Shown here: piece by piece, positions 16,241 through 24,425 of the stretch
Layout of the letters: every line of letters begins with the position of its first letter
Position numbering within the stretch: position 1 is the first letter of the stretch
Assembly (NCBI RefSeq): GCF_000148525.1
Contig: NZ_AEDU01000029.1
Coordinates: forward strand, 1-64,000
Length of the DNA stretch: 64,000 nt
Reading direction: 5' to 3'
DNA from: Streptococcus mitis SK564
GTDB lineage: Bacteria > Bacillota > Bacilli > Lactobacillales > Streptococcaceae
Position numbers and translations under genes: made by a program
The notes under the pieces: model-generated
What the model saw: the letters and a program-made list of their open reading frames with translations, nothing else
Told to the model about the DNA's origin: nothing
Database searches by the model: none

Positions 16241-16582
16241 ATGGAATTTTCGGAACGCTTAAAAACTCTAAGAAAACAAGCACAATTAACCCAAGTTGAT
16301 GTTGCTGAAAAACTAGGAATTTCACAACCTGCTTACGCTTCATGGGAACGTGGGATTAAAAAACCAACGCAAGAAAATCTAGTTAAAATCGCACAGATTT
16401 TGAACGTGTCAGTAGATTACTTAGTTGGTAATTCAGATTATACAGAGGATAAATTAGATAATATTGAGTTACTTTTTCGTATGAACTCAAAAGGATTGAC
16501 CGATGAGGAAAAAGAAATCTTTAAAAAAGAATTGATTGAGTTTATGAAAGAGCGAAAGAAATTATTCAATGGAAAAGAATAG
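16241..16582 (+). CDS. XRE-family regulator next to a SIR2 gene
   Basis: The 113-residue protein starts at ATG 16241 behind AGAGGAATAG; an upstream frame from 16181 lacks a ribosome site. Residues 1-60 are a textbook Cro/CI helix-turn-helix (FSERLKTLRKQAQLTQVDVAEKLGISQPAYASWERGIKKP, ILNVSVDYLVG). The C-terminal half is helical and charged. It precedes the SIR2 gene by 70 bp in the same direction and probably controls it and itself. Direct GCTATAT repeats at about 16151 and 16184 may be its sites. Confidence 0.85.
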   Translation: MEFSERLKTLRKQAQLTQVDVAEKLGISQPAYASWERGIKKPTQENLVKIAQILNVSVDYLVGNSDYTEDKLDNIELLFRMNSKGLTDEEKEIFKKELIEFMKERKKLFNGKE

Positions 16583-16652
16583 TATATAAATAGAATTGCG
16601 GCCTTCAGTTTTGAATCGTTTAATCACTTTATTATATTAGTAGGAAAAAAGT

Positions 16653-17996
16653 ATGGGATTAAAAACAAAATTATTTACATCACAACATTCATTTGAAAAG
16701 TTTATCGATGGAGTTCTTTTGAATGAAATGAATGAAAGGTTAGATAGAAACATTGTCAGAGATAATATAGTTTTGGACAAATATAGCAAAATTCTTTTTG
16801 ATGCATATATGGAAGATGGATGTTATATTCAAAATATTGAAATTAATGGTCCAGTTCTTGTTTCTTATAAAATTGTTTCATCGTTGTCAGTTTTAAGAAA
16901 GACGATCGCGCAATATAAACAAAAAATTTCAATTCATGAAAATCTATTATTCATAATTTATGGTATATCAGAGGAAGATATTCGAGATAATATTGAACGA
17001 ATAGACAATGTATATTTTTTTGCAGATGAGACAATAGAAGGATGGATAAATAAATATCCAATTGATTATATTAAGTCACAAACTTTAGATAGACTCTATA
17101 ATAATGTACAAGTCAATCAGATTGACATAGACGACTTTATAAATTATAACACGTATGTTATTACAAAATTAAAAAATGATATTCGTACGGGTGATTTCGC
17201 AATTGTTTTAGGTGCGGGAGTCTCTTCTGATTATGGTGCGGTTTCATGGGATAAACTTATACTCTCATTTGAGAAAGACATAAATAAATTAATTCCATTG
17301 AATTTTGACAGACAAATAAAAAGAAAAATAGGATCTACTGACTTAATTCATGCACAATTATATAAGGATCTGCTACCGAGTGATAAATTTTATAAGAGAA
17401 TCTATGCGAGCTTATACGATAAATTTTTACCGAAACTATTAAAGAAGGACACCACACTTTATGAATTAGGAAGATTATTGGAACGATACTCAAAAAAGAG
17501 AAATATTAAAGTATTAACTTATAATTACGATGATTTTTACGAGCAGTATTTGGATAAATTTTTTAAGAATATTAAATATAAAGTTTTTTATACACCGGAG
17601 GAATCCCTACAAGATTCCATTCCAATTTATCATATCCATGGATACTTACCTTATAGTAAACCTATAAATCAAAGCTACAAAGATTCAATTAAGCTAACAG
17701 AGGATGATTATAATTTTTTATATAATAGTCCATATTCATGGCAAATTGAAACACAATTAGAAACGTTTAGAAAAAATAATTGTCTTTTTGTTGGTTGTAG
17801 CTTAACCGATCCTAATATTAGAAGATTATTAAAGCTTGCTTTAGAATCCAAAAAGAGGCATTATACAATAATGAGAATTGGAAAGATGAGTCCATTCGAA
17901 CTTGTGATAATTTCACATCATTTTTCTAAAATGGGAGTAAATATTATTTGGACTAAAGATTTTAAAGATTTTCCAGAACTATTGAAAAAAATTTAG
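16653..17996 (+). CDS. SIR2-family protein, probable stand-alone defence effector
   Basis: The 447 residues split into an N-terminal domain of about 165 residues that I do not recognise and a C-terminal SIR2-like domain. The latter shows LGAGVSSDYG at 186-195, TYNYDD at 289-294, IYHIHGY with H329, and GCSLTDPNIRRLL near 370. These are the NAD-binding and catalytic blocks of SIR2-type NADases seen in phage-defence genes. Unlike the SIR2 gene at 9943 it has no HerA partner, only an XRE regulator upstream. The two SIR2 proteins are clearly different in sequence. A toxic NADase held in check by the regulator or triggered by phage is an inference. Confidence 0.8.
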   Translation: MGLKTKLFTSQHSFEKFIDGVLLNEMNERLDRNIVRDNIVLDKYSKILFDAYMEDGCYIQNIEINGPVLVSYKIVSSLSVLRKTIAQYKQKISIHENLLFIIYGISEEDIRDNIERIDNVYFFADETIEGWINKYPIDYIKSQTLDRLYNNVQVNQIDIDDFINYNTYVITKLKNDIRTGDFAIVLGAGVSSDYGAVSWDKLILSFEKDINKLIPLNFDRQIKRKIGSTDLIHAQLYKDLLPSDKFYKRIYASLYDKFLPKLLKKDTTLYELGRLLERYSKKRNIKVLTYNYDDFYEQYLDKFFKNIKYKVFYTPEESLQDSIPIYHIHGYLPYSKPINQSYKDSIKLTEDDYNFLYNSPYSWQIETQLETFRKNNCLFVGCSLTDPNIRRLLKLALESKKRHYTIMRIGKMSPFELVIISHHFSKMGVNIIWTKDFKDFPELLKKI

Positions 17997-18000
17997 AATA

Positions 18001-18060
18001 AAAAGTGGATAAGTTTCCACTTTTTTATCCCCTACAAACTCAACCAAAAAGGCTGAGTTT
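18001..18060 (+). terminator. Two consecutive terminator hairpins after the SIR2 gene
   Basis: AAAAGTGGA (18001-18009) pairs with TCCACTTTT (18016-18024) before more T residues. A second stem pairs AAACTCAACC (18036-18045) with GGCTGAGTTT (18051-18060), with one mismatch. Confidence 0.8.
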
Positions 18061-18093
18061 TGAGATATAGACTAGAGAGGAGGAGTTTTTCTT

Positions 18094-18360
18094 ATGAATG
18101 AACATTATATGAAAGTAAGCAGAATCGCTAAACAATTATTATATAAATATCTAAAAAGAAATAATATTTCTATATTAAACTGCTATTTTAGTTCTTTTTT
18201 TCAGTACTACATAGAAATAAACAAAATTAGAGTATTCTCTCATCACTTTTCTAATCACAAGATAGAAGGTTTAACAATAATTGATGATTATGGAATAAGT
18301 TTTTCATATGAAAGAGATAATTCAAAAGAAAAACAAAATTTCACCTTATGTCATAATTGA
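18094..18360 (+). pseudogene. ImmA/IrrE-like protein truncated before its HExxH motif
   Basis: The 88-residue frame (ATG 18094, GGAGGAG upstream) resembles the N-terminal half of short ImmA/IrrE metallopeptidases: a helical start, then FSHHFSNHKIEGLTIIDDYGISFSYERD and NFTLCH. In family members NFTLCH leads straight into the zinc motif HExxH. Here CH is followed by N and a stop. The catalytic centre is therefore absent and no continuation is seen in other frames. Such peptidases cleave element repressors, so this is probably a relic of a regulatory pair. The family assignment is an inference from short motifs. Confidence 0.5.
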
Positions 18361-18506
18361 TTACAAAAGAAAATTTAAAAGTAAGATAAAAATTTCCTAA
18401 AAGTAGTGTACTTATATTTATTTTTTTAAAATCTTAATAACTTAAGATTCAATAAAATACTATTCTAAAGCCATTTTATAAGTATATAAAAACTAGCTTT
18501 CACAAA

Positions 18507-18586
18507 CCATCCTTGAAAAAAGCTCGTAAAGCTAGCCAATTTTCAAAACGTTAATCAGTACGATTATATCAATGTTTCAAAGCACT
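18507..18586 (+). repeat. att3: diverged copy of the rpsI 3' end
   Basis: It encodes PSLKKARKASQFSKR-stop, followed by the conserved region through AAAGCACT. It is more diverged from att1 and att2 at synonymous sites, suggesting an older insertion or another donor. A terminator stem CACTCAAGAG/CTCTTGGGTG follows. No integrase remnant is seen to its right. Confidence 0.8.
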
Positions 18587-18740
18587 CAAGAGTCATCTCT
18601 TGGGTGTTTTTTTTGTTTTGCTTAAAAATTTAAATACTATGGGAAACAGCAGGATATCAGTGCTTCTCAGAGTTTTCATTATGTAGTCTTCAATATCTAA
18701 ATTTCAGATGTCAACATCGCTAATAAAGTTTATCTGTTTT

Positions 18741-18786
18741 TTTTGGTGCACCAAAAATGGTGCGTTTCTATTTTTTTTGCTATAAT
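18741..18786 (+). promoter_or_regulatory. pezAT promoter with palindromic operator
   Basis: TTTTGGTGCACCAAAA (18741-18756) is a perfect 16-bp palindrome, and a half-site TGGTGC follows at 18758-18763 in the -35 position. The -10 is TATAAT at 18781-18786, 17 bp later. PezA is known to autoregulate by binding such a palindrome. Confidence 0.75.
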
Positions 18787-18811
18787 AGAAATAAATAAAA
18801 GGAGGGCTCTC

Positions 18812-19288
18812 ATGATTGGAGAAAATATAAAAACATTACGTAAAACACATGATCTCACCCAACCTGAATTCGCAAAGATTATTGGTATCTCTCGAAATAG
18901 TTTGAGCCGTTATGAGAATGGGATAAGTTCGGTTTCGACAGAATTAGTAGATCGCATCTGCAAAAAATTTAATGTTTCCTATCTCGATATCGTAGGGGAG
19001 GAAAAAATGCTCACACCAGTAGAAGATTATCAGTTAACATTAAAAATAGAATTGATAAAGGAACGAGGAGCGAATATCTTAGCACAACTTTATCGTTTTC
19101 AAGATGAACAAGGAATTGAATTTGATGATAGTGCTAATCCTTGGGTTCTAATGAGCGATGATCTTTCTGATTTGATTAACACGAAGATTTATCTTGTTGC
19201 TACTTTTGATGAAGTAGAGCGATATAATGGCTATTTGGATGGCATTGAACGTATGCTAGAACAAGCTAGTCATCTAGTGGTGGCTTAA
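18812..19288 (+). CDS. pezA: Antitoxin and autorepressor PezA
   Basis: ATG 18812 lies 7 bases after GGAGGG and gives 158 residues, the usual PezA length. The N-terminal HTH (GENIKTLRKTHDLTQPEFAKIIGISRNSLSRYENG) binds the pez promoter. The C-terminal half (residues about 70-158) binds and neutralises PezT. The closing region SDDLSDLINTKIYLVATFDEVERYNGYLDGIERMLE is characteristic. The stop overlaps the pezT ATG by one base, so the pair is coupled. Confidence 0.95.
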   Translation: MIGENIKTLRKTHDLTQPEFAKIIGISRNSLSRYENGISSVSTELVDRICKKFNVSYLDIVGEEKMLTPVEDYQLTLKIELIKERGANILAQLYRFQDEQGIEFDDSANPWVLMSDDLSDLINTKIYLVATFDEVERYNGYLDGIERMLEQASHLVVA

Positions 19289-20049
19289 TGAAATTAGATA
19301 AATTTAGTCAGGATGATTTTATTAAAGCCTCTAATCGACTCGTTCGTTCTTTAACTCGTGGAAAAACAACTTCATCTCAGCCCAAGGCTATTTTGCTTGG
19401 TGGGCAGAGTGGTGCTGGTAAGACAACGATTCATCGTATTAAACAAAGGGAATTTCAGGGAAATGTCATTATCATTGATGGAGATAGTTATCGCTCTTTT
19501 CACCCGAACTACCTTGGTCTACAGGAAAAGTATGGTAAAGATAGTGTGGATTATACAAAAGCATTCGCGGGCCAAATGGTTGAATATCTTGTAGATGAGT
19601 TGAGTAAGCAAGGTTATCATTTATTAATCGAGGGTACCTTGAGAACAACCGAAGTCCCTCGGAAAACAGCACAATTATTGACAAATAGAGGCTATCAAGT
19701 CTCACTTGCACTGATTGCGACTAAGCCAGAATTGTCCTATCTCAGTACTTTGATACGTTATGAGGAGCTCTACGCCATAGATCCTAGTCAAGCTAGAGCG
19801 ACTCCTAAAGCACACCATGATGGAATTGTAGAACATTTGGTTAATAACTTACGGGAGTTAGAAAAGGATAAACTTTTTAGACAAATTCAAATTTATCAAA
19901 GAGATCAATCGTGTGTTTATGATTCGCAAGTAGACGAAACCTCAGCAGCAGAAGTTTTACACGAATGCCTATTTGGAAAATGGAACACGGTTGAAAAAGA
20001 GATGTTGAAGGTAGGGCAGGAACGGTTGAGGGAGTTAGGTGATAATTGA
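19288..20049 (+). CDS. pezT: Zeta-type toxin PezT (UDP-N-acetylglucosamine kinase)
   Basis: The 253-residue toxin phosphorylates UDP-GlcNAc, producing a poison of MurA and peptidoglycan synthesis. Walker A is GGQSGAGKTT with K45, and the catalytic Asp is D66 in IIDGDSYR. The LIEGTLRT and RYEELYAIDPSQARATP segments complete the zeta-toxin signature. All key residues are intact, so the toxin is probably active. In pneumococcus pezAT is carried on an integrated island; here it lies between att3 and att4. It starts at ATG 19288, overlapping the pezA stop. Confidence 0.95.
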   Translation: MKLDKFSQDDFIKASNRLVRSLTRGKTTSSQPKAILLGGQSGAGKTTIHRIKQREFQGNVIIIDGDSYRSFHPNYLGLQEKYGKDSVDYTKAFAGQMVEYLVDELSKQGYHLLIEGTLRTTEVPRKTAQLLTNRGYQVSLALIATKPELSYLSTLIRYEELYAIDPSQARATPKAHHDGIVEHLVNNLRELEKDKLFRQIQIYQRDQSCVYDSQVDETSAAEVLHECLFGKWNTVEKEMLKVGQERLRELGDN

Positions 20050-20070
20050 TAAGTGACGAAGGGGTAATTT

Positions 20071-20276
20071 ATGAGTACACTAAAAAAAGTAATATATTTC
20101 GATGAATTGACAGCAATAGATTTTTACAGAAGCTAATGATTTATTGTCCAGAGAAATCAAAATTGTATTAATTGATGAATGTGATAAAGTAAATGCTGCT
20201 TTATACAATGTTTTAAATGTTTGATGAGGGAGAGTTGGAAGCTATAAATTACTTGGTAGATGTTTCTATAGGGTAA
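20071..20276 (+). pseudogene. Degraded gene downstream of pezT
   Basis: ATG 20071 (behind GGGGTAATTT) opens MSTLKKVIYFDELTAIDF and stops after 21 codons. The following bases continue in other frames: TEANDLLSREIKIVLIDECDKVNAALYNVLNV, then MFDEGELEAINYLVDVSIG, ending at 20276. At least two frameshifts are needed to join them. The opening resembles small proteins encoded beside zeta toxins (DUF6414-like), but that is uncertain. Confidence 0.45.
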
Positions 20277-20394
20277 AATTCACACCATTTAACTGAAACT
20301 TATTCAAATTAGTTGTAAATTTATTTTCAGGAAACCCTGGGAAACGTTGATTTTAAAGGAATGATGACACTTGTTAAAATAAAAATGTATCAAA

Positions 20395-20474
20395 CTAGGC
20401 TTGAAAAAGGCTCGTAAAGCATTACAGTTCTCAAAACATTAATCAATACGATACTATCAACGTTTCAAAGCACT
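20395..20474 (+). repeat. att4: diverged rpsI 3' end
   Basis: It encodes LGLKKARKALQFSKH-stop. The two unusual residues show drift under no selection. The downstream 150 bp are nearly the same as those after att2 and lead into an integrase remnant. Confidence 0.8.
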
Positions 20475-20548
20475 CAAGAGTTTACCTTATGGGTGCTTTT
20501 TTCGTGTTTTTTTGAAAAGTTCACCTCAAAGTTTACCTTATTTTCATC

Positions 20549-20902
20549 TTATTGTTTTAGAGACTTTAAGGCAAATTCACCGACTACCATAGGAACTACA
20601 TTAGAAGTATTGACATAAATCTGTGTTGTACCTGTATCACTGTGTGTTAGGGCTTCGGAAATGGCTTCTAAGTTCATTCCTGCCTGTTTAGCGAGCGTTG
20701 CTCCCGTATGACGTAGTTTGTGTGGTGTAGCGTGTGCCAGCTCTTTATGTCGCTTTCTAATGATTTTTATTTTATTGTTTAGATAGTCAGCATGTAAAGG
20801 CTTATTGATGTTTCCTTTTGTGTCGATATATGTAAAAACAAATTGTTCTGGATTACTGATGATGCCAAACTTTGCTAGTTCATATTTTTGTTGCTCTTTC
20901 TA
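20549..20902 (-). pseudogene. Truncated tyrosine integrase, C-terminal 117 residues
   Basis: The frame runs from just after an in-frame TAG (about 20902) to TAA at 20549. It retains the H-x-x-R box (HKLRHTGATLAKQAG), the second histidine region (ALTHSDTGTTQ) and the nucleophile region (IYVNTSNVVPM), but the N-terminal two thirds are missing. It is a different integrase from the intact one at 1009-2163 and defines a second (type B) element family using the same rpsI target. It ends 75 bp from att4, as expected. Confidence 0.85.
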
Positions 20903-20997
20903 AGAGGTAAGAAGCTGAAGTAAGTCATTATTAATAGAGAAAAATAGGATAGCAAAAGCTCTATTTCAGGAGAAAATGAAGCAAATATTTCCATAAT

Positions 20998-21043
20998 AAA
21001 ACGCATACTATCAAGTTTTTCATACCTGATAGTATGCGTTTTT
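20998..21043. repeat. Hairpin with GCATACTATCA arms (left copy)
   Basis: AAAACGCATACTATCA (20998-21013) pairs with TGATAGTATGCGTTTTT (21027-21043). A near-identical hairpin is at 22688-22731, so the two flank the ATPase gene 21294-22502. Each could terminate transcription. The shared sequence suggests a small mobile repeat. The 250 bp between this hairpin and the ATPase gene show no gene. Confidence 0.6.
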
Positions 21044-21293
21044 AGGATTTTAAATCCTGATTGCTTGGTCTTTTTTTCATTATAGTTCCGTTTGATTTAT
21101 AGTTTCATTAATTCTATGGAGATTCATCATTTTGAGTAATAATAGTACTTCCAGAAGTTAAAGATTCCATTTTATCTTTCAAGTGTCCGTATTATATAGT
21201 GTGTTCTAAATTCGCTATATCTTGTTAGGGTTTGGATAGAATCATTGATAACAGACTGTTGCAAATCTAGTTAGCTGTATGATTTATGATTAT

Positions 21294-22502
21294 TTATTTT
21301 TCTAGTAACCAATCTATGATATTTTTCTTCTCAATACCATTGTAATTTGCTGTTGGTTGAATCGTATCCATTGTCAATAGATATTTGGGGAATTGATCTT
21401 TAATGGCTTCTAGTGGTCTGAGTTCTCTTTCTAGTGTTTCTGGAGCAAGTGTTGTTTCACTGACCTGATAATAAGCGTAGTGACCAAGATCAGTTACAAC
21501 AACAAAATCAACCTCATACTTATCTAAGTTACCAACATATACTTGTGAATATCTACGTCTCAATTCCAAATATACCATATTTTCCAAGATATGCCCAATG
21601 TCTTCTTTGTGGTCTGGTAATAAGAGATGTCGTAAACCTAAATCAACGGGATAATATTTTTCTAAGCGTCGCAATAATGCTCGACCTTTTACATCAAAAC
21701 GTGGAACGGAATAAAAAAGTAAACTATCTGTCAAAGTTGTCAAATAATTTTCCAAAGTATTATGGGAGATTGAAACATTTTGGCTAACTAGGGTATTGCG
21801 AATCTTATTTGTTGATATTAAGCTACCTGTACTACTGAGAAGGGTTCGGACAATGCGTTCAATAATAGTAGGATTTGGATTTCCCAATCTAGTGACAATA
21901 TCATTTAACAGTATGGAGTTATATATTCCTCTTAGATAATCAATTTTTTCAGCGTAAGATGATGTTTGCAATAAGTAAGGGAAAGCACTAAAGAGATATT
22001 TGTTAAAAATTTCTGTTGTATTCAGATTCTCTGTGAGAGATTGACCTGATAGGTATTCTTCAAATGACAATGGAAGAACTTCTATCTCAACATACCGACC
22101 GGTCAAGTTTGTAGCTAATTGGCTACTCATAAAGTAGGCGTTGGATCCAGTCAAATAGAGGTCAACATTTGGTAGGATAAATAGACTATCTGCTACCAGT
22201 TCAAATTTTTCAACATGTTGAATTTCATCTAAAAAGATATAGTATGTTTTCTCGCTAACTAATTGATCTTTTATATAAGCGAATAATGTTTGAAAATGTC
22301 GCAGTTCATAATAACTCAGATCTTCAAAATTGATGGATATGATTTGATCCTCGTCTACCCCAGTTGCTAGTAACTCCTCTTTATAGAGTTGAAAAAGCAC
22401 AGATTTACCAGCTCGTCTAACTCCGCTCACAACTTTGATGATTTGGCGATCACGATGTCTTCTTAAAAAGTCTAAATAATGTGGTCTTTTGATATAGTTC
22501 AT
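21294..22502 (-). CDS. AAA ATPase with DUF4143 domain
   Basis: The 402-residue protein starts at ATG 22502 behind GAGGTATC. Walker A is SGVRRAGKSVLF (about 26-37) and Walker B is YYIFLDEIQ (about 85-93), followed by the LTGSNAYF sensor, typical of the AAA_14 family. The C-terminal part (about 200-340: YLRGIYNSILLNDIVTRLG ... YEVDFVVV) is the DUF4143 domain, which resembles a PD-(D/E)xK fold. The family is widespread and its function is poorly known. It is a single gene flanked by two related hairpins and preceded by a long inverted repeat, consistent with a small acquired cassette. Confidence 0.85.
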   Translation of the reverse strand: MNYIKRPHYLDFLRRHRDRQIIKVVSGVRRAGKSVLFQLYKEELLATGVDEDQIISINFEDLSYYELRHFQTLFAYIKDQLVSEKTYYIFLDEIQHVEKFELVADSLFILPNVDLYLTGSNAYFMSSQLATNLTGRYVEIEVLPLSFEEYLSGQSLTENLNTTEIFNKYLFSAFPYLLQTSSYAEKIDYLRGIYNSILLNDIVTRLGNPNPTIIERIVRTLLSSTGSLISTNKIRNTLVSQNVSISHNTLENYLTTLTDSLLFYSVPRFDVKGRALLRRLEKYYPVDLGLRHLLLPDHKEDIGHILENMVYLELRRRYSQVYVGNLDKYEVDFVVVTDLGHYAYYQVSETTLAPETLERELRPLEAIKDQFPKYLLTMDTIQPTANYNGIEKKNIIDWLLEK

Positions 22503-22538
22503 AATAGATACCTCAAAGATAGTATAATACAAATAGAA

Positions 22539-22604
22539 ATTATTTTCAAATATTTAGAAATAATATTTAATTTGTTCGATTATTTCTAAATATTTGAAAA
22601 TAAT
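22539..22604. repeat. Perfect 26-bp inverted repeat upstream of the ATPase gene
   Basis: ATTATTTTCAAATATTT... at 22539-22564 is the exact reverse complement of 22579-22604, with a 14-base loop. Each arm contains the self-complementary AAATATTT. It lies 37 bases upstream of the ATPase start, beside its likely promoter, so it could be an operator or an RNA hairpin. Confidence 0.75.
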
Positions 22605-22687
22605 ATTTTTGTGCAATCAAAAAATAGTCCATTTTGGTATGGCATGATAGTAAATCTTGTGAGGTTTTGTAGCAAGTATTCAAATAA

Positions 22688-22731
22688 AAAGCGCATACTA
22701 TCAGGAATAAAAAACTTGATAGTATACGTTT
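22688..22731. repeat. Hairpin with GCATACTATCA arms (right copy)
   Basis: AAAGCGCATACTATCA (22688-22703) pairs imperfectly with TGATAGTATACGTTT (22717-22731). It is homologous to the hairpin at 20998-21043. Confidence 0.6.
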
Positions 22732-22886
22732 CATCCTAGAAATATTTACGGGCTGTTTTTCTGAAACTGACTTTTTAAGAAGTTACCTTATCAGCAATTT
22801 CAAATAAGTTTATGGAGCTATTTTTGGAAAAACTGTAGACTGTCAAAGCTTACCACAGTCCGTAGTATTTCAATAATTCAGATTGC

Positions 22887-24425
22887 TTACATTTTATTTT
22901 GATAAGTTTTACGGTAATCTCCAGGAGAAAGTCCAGTCCTTTGTTTAAAAATTTTAGTAAAGTAAGAATAATTATCATACCCTACTTGACAAGATACTTG
23001 TGATATCGAGATATTTGTTTGAGATAGGAGAGATTTAGCAGCATTAATGCGCTTATCCGTTATATATTTAACAAGAGTTTCTCCAGTTTCTTTTTTAAAA
23101 ATTCTAGCTAAATGATCTGCACTGAGATAAACCATATCTGCTAATATAGAACGATTTATATCCTCATAGTAGTGATGATCTATGTATTCGACAATACGTT
23201 GAATACTATTTTTCTGGTTTTCAATGTTTGTTGCAAATTTCTTAGCATGTGACCAATAATAATCAAAGTAATCCTGAAAAGATTCAATTGAATGAAAGCG
23301 TCGTTGGAATAAGAAATCATGAGTGCTATTTTGGAACAATTTATGTGCCGAGATTCCATTTTGATCTAGATATATTCCTATTTGTTGAGTCCAATCTAGT
23401 AAAATTTGTTGTAGTGTGAAAGTAGGAATTTGAGAATTATAAGTAAGTGAATTAATTTTTTCTCTTAATTCGTATTCACTTAAGGTATCTAAAAACGTAA
23501 TTGAAAGAGTTTCTGTTTTAAAGGAAGTTGGAAAACTATGTGGAACACATGTAATAGTATTCCAATAAGAAACATATTGTTCATTATAAGTGTAGAGTTC
23601 TTTGGTATGAAATAAAATATCGGATATTTTATGGCAACTCTTATATATAATGTTTGAGTATTTACTAAAGTTATTAGAAATTTGAGAATGAATCTCATAT
23701 GCCAATTTGTCACTACGTTTGGATGAGTCTACTCTAAAGAGACAAACATATTGATCAACCTGGCTTTCCATCTTGAATAGACTTATCAGCTTATAAGAAG
23801 GTTGTGAAATTCTTTGAAGTTCTCTTTTTAGTTGAGAAGTCCATGATGGAGTTTCTGCAGAATAATCTTCTTCATTAAGATTGATTGTTAAAACTGCAAG
23901 AAAAAAATACTGGTGTTTTTGAAGAATAAAATCTTGTTTGCTTGCTATTATTTCTAGCTCATCAATGCGAGAAATTTGAGGTTTTCTAAGGTAATCATAC
24001 CAGAAATTATCTTCTATTTGTAAAAGCGAATCATTTTTTCCATTTAAGTTATGATTCTCAATTTTACTAATGGCTTTTTGAATAATAAATTCTAATTTTT
24101 CAAAGTTAATGGGTTTTAGATAGTATTCGAAGCTTTGCAATTCAATTGCTTTTTGAGCATAGTTGAAGTCGGCGTAATTGGTTAAAAAAATTGTTTTTAT
24201 ATCATATTTTTCATTTCTAATCCACGATAAGAGTTCGAGGCCACTACCTTGAGGCATTTCTATATCGCTTATCATGAGATCAATAGGATTCTCTCTAATA
24301 ATATTTTGAGCTTGAGTGAGGCTATAGGCAACATAAACAGTGTCAATGTGTAGTTTAGCCCAATTTATTTTCTCTCGTAAAGCTTCAATGATAAAACGAT
24401 CGTCATCAACTAATAAGATGTTCAT
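22887..24425 (-). CDS. YesN-type response regulator (REC plus AraC)
   Basis: ATG 24425 follows GGAGG, giving 512 residues. Residues 1-120 are a receiver domain with the acidic pocket VDDD and phosphoacceptor D54 (LMISDIEMP). A central region of about 270 residues has no named fold. The last 100 residues are a double-HTH AraC domain (YLSADHLARIFKKETGE, ISQVSCQVGYDNYSYFTKIFKQRTGLSPGDYRK). It overlaps the kinase gene by 20 bases, so the pair is coupled. It probably activates the divergent ABC transporter and glycosidase genes in response to a sugar. Confidence 0.92.
   Translation of the reverse strand: MNILLVDDDRFIIEALREKINWAKLHIDTVYVAYSLTQAQNIIRENPIDLMISDIEMPQGSGLELLSWIRNEKYDIKTIFLTNYADFNYAQKAIELQSFEYYLKPINFEKLEFIIQKAISKIENHNLNGKNDSLLQIEDNFWYDYLRKPQISRIDELEIIASKQDFILQKHQYFFLAVLTINLNEEDYSAETPSWTSQLKRELQRISQPSYKLISLFKMESQVDQYVCLFRVDSSKRSDKLAYEIHSQISNNFSKYSNIIYKSCHKISDILFHTKELYTYNEQYVSYWNTITCVPHSFPTSFKTETLSITFLDTLSEYELREKINSLTYNSQIPTFTLQQILLDWTQQIGIYLDQNGISAHKLFQNSTHDFLFQRRFHSIESFQDYFDYYWSHAKKFATNIENQKNSIQRIVEYIDHHYYEDINRSILADMVYLSADHLARIFKKETGETLVKYITDKRINAAKSLLSQTNISISQVSCQVGYDNYSYFTKIFKQRTGLSPGDYRKTYQNKM

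Noticed and set aside
22539-22604. Terminal inverted repeats of an insertion sequence
   Set aside because: The arms are only 14 bases apart, with no transposase and no visible target duplication; a hairpin or operator is more likely.
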